Shown here: positions 31,901 to 33,862 of the stretch, piece after piece
How positions within the stretch are numbered: position 1 is the first letter of the stretch
How the letters are laid out: each line of letters opens with the position of its first letter
Source: Pleurotus ostreatus/Saccharomyces cerevisiae fusant
Taxonomy: Eukaryota > Opisthokonta
Assembly: GCA_024196135.1 (NCBI GenBank)
Contig: JAMQCK010000249.1
Coordinates: 1-33,862, forward strand
DNA length: 33,862 nt
Reading direction: 5' to 3'
Position numbers and translations under genes: made by a program
The notes under the pieces: generated by a model
What the model was told of the DNA's origin: nothing
Databases searched by the model: none
Seen by the model: the letters and a program-made list of their open reading frames with translations, nothing else

Positions 31901-32453
31901 ACGCCGTGTGAAAGACAGAAATGTTACAATCCGTAGCACTAGTAGATGACGAGGTTGTGGTAATGGTAGGACTGGTATGGGCAAGGTTAGGATGTGGTAT
32001 GTGATGTGATGACATGAAGGAGTTAGCAGCTATATTTACCTGAGAGAAGTGTGAGCAAGTGAGCGAAGGAAGCGCGCATATGGACGTACCGAACTCGCAG
32101 GTGTAGCAGGTGTCGAGGAAGACAGGGACGTGTGGGAGGGCTGGGGGGACAACGAAGGCGACTGCTGGCAGACATGTAAGCACAGGCATCCACAGTGGGG
32201 CAAGAGATACAGAAGGACGAACATTATCAAACAGCGGCCACCGTTGCAAGTACAGCGACATGTCGACATCTGACACGTGATTGTTTGACGTTGACGCGGC
32301 ATTCGAAGGTGGCGACTCAGGAAATTGAGATGGGCCATCTTGGGAGCTGTAGTGCACGAAACGCATGCGGAGAGTGCGAGAGGAAAGTGGGAGGAGGAAG
32401 CAACGAACACGACAATGAAGTAAGACAAATACATCGAGGCAACGATGCGACAT
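25932..32453 (-). CDS. Helitron Rep-helicase (HUH nuclease plus PIF1-type helicase)
   Basis: One uninterrupted ORF of 2173 residues. An N-terminal Cys-rich region (CSFCGFLEAMKHA, CYCLCRSCSSDVSR) is followed by YANGLWRGPVPAELQGLT and EEQCIARARA, as in fungal Helitron helicases. The Rep part has the HUH motif in GSLHIHMLLWLRHG (about residue 950) and the tyrosine segment YIGQYTTK (about residue 1130). The helicase part has Walker A LLVTGPGGTGKSR (about residue 1675), Walker B LIVDEIYFMG, FCGDPAQLPPPG, LTEIMRQKGD, FTSHNSQGRTLDRV and YVMLSRVRARKGL (about residue 2115). All catalytic motifs are intact, so the protein could be active. The region is visibly more AT-rich than the host genes. The true start may be internal: the first ATG overlaps a TGACGTAG repeat. 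Confidence 0.93.
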   Translation of the reverse strand: MSHRCLDVFVLLHCRVRCFLLPLSSRTLRMRFVHYSSQDGPSQFPESPPSNAASTSNNHVSDVDMSLYLQRWPLFDNVRPSVSLAPLWMPVLTCLPAVAFVVPPALPHVPVFLDTCYTCEFGTSICALPSLTCSHFSQVNIAANSFMSSHHIPHPNLAHTSPTITTTSSSTSATDCNISVFHTASLPSDDNRMNAPADQPVTPTRKKRKQPCDDLHASLFVRLPLDQKTRVVRTLTQKRECRSADLLELVTFHAGVNAYYTPPDSRTKRRKPVQMMRDMFKAHVCTSACLIRHADVDDACLFLDNPISLTEREFLLCAKTLQLKTTPSSPVKRARVQPPINTQPMQTELLDNGVLDSNGWLRILTSEEKKDIMQEYFDATNAASVAQVECSFCGFLEAMKHAEFIPCGRLDISLLDTAVQHLQALSRQPHIRVFEPSTIRNDCYCLCRSCSSDVSRSKFQRIPLRSYANGLWRGPVPAELQGLTFLEEQCIARARATRCMFKLELGPAGQFASRGNVCIFAQDPSPLLTSLPPPLSVLHDEICVILVGSPTTDISIEMLRRTPLLVRRSKIVNALVWLIANNPLYADLDVNEVLRNASDYPECDVPIPVQSILRTASTSTEGSSYVAQADNENFSANVASAAMPSSTIVDSDRVDSTYKMRKLDALQQLKRGYPFIKYPGGSIPLPTRQNPDVFGHLWPTLFPYGVGMMYSDFTQSDNSLGFRSIDLRTHISHVLQSGSDRRFQTHLSFIFVMHNIILRSKTSFSTSLAVKRSWFSKVDALYSMIGEETISAFMEKLAKNPYAKPDTDGERAALRLINYVNIVAEHIPGSMADVQRMRHELFSTVNTDGIPHLFLTLNVSDTNNPIAAVLAGRDIDLDKFFDSLSPDAENIERTSLLSQNPVAGAQFFHFSVQNLLGILLGTERSSKVGLFGEISAYYGVVEAQGRGSLHIHMLLWLRHGLSPLDIKQRIKDNPDFANKLLAWYDSIISQSLPEGTHPYDRSAHQYLRQPVMCRPLNPSASDFDSSFKQDLRNVLENTAQIHEHSGTCYKHLPTNIRSLRDDDKDCRFNLPRPTVSESHISEEDGVVLRCDDGRVNGYCPEIVATERCNMDIKPIGSGTVAMAMFQYIGQYTTKFAMDTAFVFSALCASIKALKAQPPVTLDGEVDADERSRMLMIKTVNKLVGKRELSSQQVASSLLNLPSYYTNRAYPPFYWSGMLRQLCPTMFTVSSAFSSVDDAIGHVNTPVMPLDPASTTLMDQHPDEDHLQDVDDVNDPLVILTAERMGRSSDVDVEPMHNLNNLFCDIFYRPPELQSLCAWDLMRLYSKERLPKSQTQRKTFLRFSPEHPQYTTHCMKEITPSEKPRVPTLIGYAVPKRETDEDRHAVCMLALFKPWGTSLTSPLKHDNEGWLEAYESFLQTASMYHVSVIHNMQLLHLSRDAKMDYSAQRHKRICELSSQLKSTGISRNDDASDEDDYDPEWENAMQTTVDPDDLEASHFPESSSAEVLSILDAAHSHGFYTATPPPTSIFHSNTFTNRCRLATDDDYFIADKSMAAIASRKEAFKRSRSEKTQRENVVDNQFLHSRTSLSVPRPFSTDLMTEIALAKERYEMRNIGCAAWSALRDWQQLAIALISRHGLNDRQALAFLILADQVGRQSESTHPLLPTRLLVTGPGGTGKSRIFTAWSEFHKEIGRDDEYRLTAPTGVVASDIGGCTIHSEAALCVPRANMKAATPGGEKVRRELEDRFAPLRTLIVDEIYFMGVEDMSILSEYCGVAKGITETVFGGLNTVFCGDPAQLPPPGAKPLFDRELVRCYASANLNALNEATQHRIKGIHAWHQVDHVVVLTEIMRQKGDDVLIDLLSRLRTGTCTDEDKSLLDSYVLSSPSCSQETRDLVNISHWLNGPSSACPLVTYTNAARDAHNLQCARAFATATGQDFALYYSTDTRGRGKNQKELAGIAAEAAWRVPPKTADDLGGKVPFIPGMPVFGTENIATELGLSKGSLGTLIDVVYEMRSGRRYAVSATVDFPSYKSDDVDHPHRVILKPIKKAFKFKLPNAEKVYSASRRQLPLIPAFAFTSHNSQGRTLDRVCIDLASCRNIQSAYVMLSRVRARKGLCILRPFALSKIRNHISEELRKELNRTDALATTTAINSLSQLDWYYSRFPMDPSLTTG

Positions 32454-32494
32454 GACGTAGCTACGCTGATGCTGACGTAGCTATGCTGACGTAG
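32453..32494 (-). repeat. Three TGACGTAG repeats at the helicase 5' end
   Basis: On the plus strand TGACGTAG occurs at 32453-32460, 32473-32480 and 32487-32494, two of them within longer TGACGTAGCTAYGCTGA units. The first overlaps the predicted start codon. They resemble CRE/ATF-type sites (TGACGTAA/G) and may control helicase transcription. Confidence 0.6.
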
Positions 32495-32592
32495 AAAGCA
32501 TCTAGACAGTTCTGGACCTTTAACTATAAATGGATAAAATCTCCTTAAAAGGAAACCTGCTATCAATCGAGTTCTCATATAGAGCCAAACCT

Positions 32593-32604
32593 AAAGGTTC
32601 GGCA
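32593..32604 (-). repeat. Right (5') inverted repeat of the Helitron
   Basis: AAAGGTTCGGCA on the plus strand, the exact inverse of 16266-16277. Its inner edge extends into a small AACCT-AA-AGGTT palindrome. No hairpin-plus-tail lies outside it, which is the expected asymmetry. Confidence 0.68.
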
Positions 32605-32606
32605 AT

Positions 32607-32808
32607 AAAGAAAGTACTCAGGTGCTCATGCAGGCAGGCTCAAACGCCCTTCTCTCGCCCGGAAGTGGAGAGATTCCAGAACCTCTTCGCAGCATAAGAG
32701 GAGCGGAGTGCGAGACGCGCCATTGCCGTCCTTGCCTCCTTGTCTCCGCATCGAACACGACATCTCAATATCCTTCGTGATATTCCTATCTTCGCTTCTG
32801 TTACTGCA
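32607..32808. promoter_or_regulatory. SDR upstream region next to the Helitron 5' end
   Basis: About 200 nt separate the predicted element edge from the SDR start. No TATA box is obvious. If the element edge is right, this is all that remains of the original proximal promoter. Confidence 0.4.
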
Positions 32809-33862
32809 ATGTCGAACATGCAAGCCTCCACCCTCCTCGACTTGACGGACCGCGTCGCACTCGTCACTGGCGGCGGCACAGGCATTGGGCTCATGATTGC
32901 ACAAGCCCTAGCTGCGAACGGCGCGAAGGTCTACATCACCGGTCGCCGTGAGCATGTCTTGACCAAGAGTGCCCAAGCCTTCGAAGGAAAGGGCCACCTC
33001 GTCCCGTGCGTACTTCCCATCTGATATTCATACAGTACGGCGCTTCTGCGCCTTCCCTTCCTTGACATGTCCCAAAACATATATACTCACTTCCTGTAGG
33101 CTGATCATGGACGTAACCGACAAGGCCAGCATCCTCTCCGCCAAAGAGACGGTCTCCTCCAACGACGGCTTCCTCGACATCCTCGTCAACAACGCTGGTC
33201 AGGATGACCCGGGCTCAGCTTGGATGAGCGACGAATCGGACGTCAAGAACAAGGATCCGGAAGCTTTCGGCTCGGGGCTCTTCGACGAAAAGCAGGAGGA
33301 TTGGTCGAAGATATTCGGCATCAACGGGTACTCCTGCTTCTTTGTGACGAGCGCGTTCTTGGGGTTGCTGGCGAGGGGCTCTGAAAGACACGGCGCGTAC
33401 TCAGCGAACGTGATCAACGTGACCAGCGTTTGTGCCTCGATTAAGGTGGCCATGAACCATGTAAGTACGTCTCCCCTTACCAGCGTATCCTCCGTTGTTC
33501 ATCCCTGTCTCGTCTAGTTCGGATACAACTCCGCTAAAGCTGCCGCCACCCATATCACCAAGATGTTCGCCACGGAATTGGCGCGTCGCAAAATTCCTGT
33601 ACGCGTGAATACACTCGCGCCTGGGCTCTTCGAGTCGGAGATGACTGCGGAAAAGCTGGCGGAGAACGGGATAGAAGGTGTTACACTCGGAGTGCAGCCG
33701 TTGCCTCACGCGCGGGTCGGGAGGTGAGCGCTTCTCTGCCTCTTGGCTATTGGTATGTGCTGAAGCCGGAATCCGCAGAGCGAATGAGATGGCTGGTACC
33801 GCGCTTTGGATGGCCTCCCCGGCTGGAGGATATCTCAATGGGCAGGAGATCATGATAGACGG
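32809..33862 (+). CDS. Short-chain dehydrogenase/reductase (SDR), 3' end outside window
   Basis: Classical SDRs are NAD(P)H-dependent oxidoreductases with a Rossmann fold. Exons are 32809-33005, 33100-33460, 33518-33723 and 33779 to the edge; the phases agree throughout. The cofactor motif is VALVTGGGTGIGLMIA at about residues 14-29. RR after VYITG suggests NADP preference. NNAG, the catalytic Ser in INVTSVCASI, and the Tyr/Lys of YNSAK follow in the correct order. NTLAPGLFESEM and MASPAGGYLNGQEIMIDG are typical of the C-terminal half, so only the last few residues are missing. The sequence resembles the 3-oxoacyl-ACP reductase/RhlG-like group; the substrate is unknown. The ATG at 32809 is preferred over an upstream in-frame non-ATG extension. 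Confidence 0.9.

Larger units (their letters stand above)
16236..32606 (-). mobile_element. Cargo-carrying Helitron (Helitron2/Helentron-like termini), about 16.4 kb
   Basis: Helitrons move by rolling-circle replication using a HUH Rep nuclease fused to a PIF1-type helicase. Seen here: a full-length Rep-helicase near the right end, and inverted 12-mers TGCCGAACCTTT at 16266-16277 (plus) and 32593-32604 (minus). Outside the left copy, on the helicase strand, come a perfect 5-bp-stem hairpin (16250-16261), a C-rich tail and CTGA followed by T (16239-16235). Published Helitron2 elements have short asymmetric inverted repeats, a hairpin only at the 3' end and T-T insertion. Classical Helitrons end CTRR before a T and start with TC after an A. 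The left end fits both models. The right end shows no ATC and fits Helitron2 better, so its exact edge is uncertain by about 10 nt. Five non-helicase genes lie inside. Confidence 0.75.

Noticed and set aside
32036..32578. Separate minus-strand ORF overlapping the helicase N-terminus
   Set aside because: It is a different frame of the same region without domain support; it could at most be part of an alternative first exon.
16236..32606. Interpretation as a cut-and-paste DNA transposon of the Kyakuja/Dileera/Zisupton type because of the inverted repeats and dioxygenase-like gene
   Set aside because: No DDE transposase is present. The element encodes a complete Helitron Rep-helicase, and the hairpin plus tail is present at one end only.
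32593..32660. Classical Helitron 5' end (A followed by TC)
   Set aside because: On the helicase strand no ATC occurs between 32593 and 32660, so the classical A-T insertion model cannot be completed at this side.
1..33862. tRNA, rRNA, CRISPR arrays, bacterial-type operons
   Set aside because: No cloverleaf with A/B boxes, no rRNA segments and no regularly spaced repeats were seen by eye; the gene structure is eukaryotic throughout. A tRNA-finding program could still reveal a missed tRNA.

Overview
This window looks like chromosomal DNA of an Agaricomycete (mushroom-forming basidiomycete), probably a polypore relative. That placement is inferred from dense genes split by roughly 47-60-nt introns with GTGCGT/GTACGT/GTAAGT donors, from the gene families present, and from a large Helitron-family transposon. 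No tRNA, rRNA or CRISPR array was seen.

Left half, ordinary host genes (1-16235). A FIT/Scs3-type ER lipid diphosphatase (minus, last exon off the left edge) is divergent from a Ted1/Cdc1-type metallophosphoesterase (939-3063, 7 exons). Next come a BSD-domain/Dos2-like protein (3496-5076), two tandem O-methyltransferases on the minus strand (5194-7085 and 7351-9242) with the same nine-exon structure, and the small subunit of the arginine-pathway carbamoyl-phosphate synthase (10284-11702). They are followed by a divergent phosphomannose-isomerase-like protein (12201-13667) and a fungal multi-pass membrane protein (13879-15346, minus). Between 15347 and 16235 lie short remnants of extra copies of the last two genes, evidence of an old tandem duplication that collapsed.

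Right half, one mobile element (about 16236-32606). A 2173-residue Helitron Rep-helicase (25932-32453, minus) sits at the 5' end of a block bracketed by inverted 12-mers TGCCGAACCTTT. The left copy is followed on the helicase strand by a perfect GCCGC-TT-GCGGC hairpin and a C-rich tail ending CTGA|T. This is the terminus layout described for Helitron2/Helentron-type rolling-circle elements: asymmetric inverted repeats with a hairpin at the 3' end only. The element is about 16.4 kb and also holds five other genes: a divergent paralogous pair of unknown function (A 16392-18191 minus, B 18508-20158 plus), a nucleotidyltransferase-like protein (C 20214-21245 minus), a probable 2OG-Fe(II) dioxygenase-like protein (D 21793-24048 plus), and an unknown protein with a basic-acidic tail (E 24451-25824 minus). 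TCTAGA, and the longer palindrome TTCTAGAA, is strongly enriched across the element but not in its flanks.

Right edge. A short-chain dehydrogenase/reductase (32809 onward) starts about 200 nt beyond the element and runs off the window. The strongest candidate for an undescribed system is the cargo-carrying Helitron: six genes, apparent termini, a motif scattered through it, and internal repeats that share the core of its end sequence.
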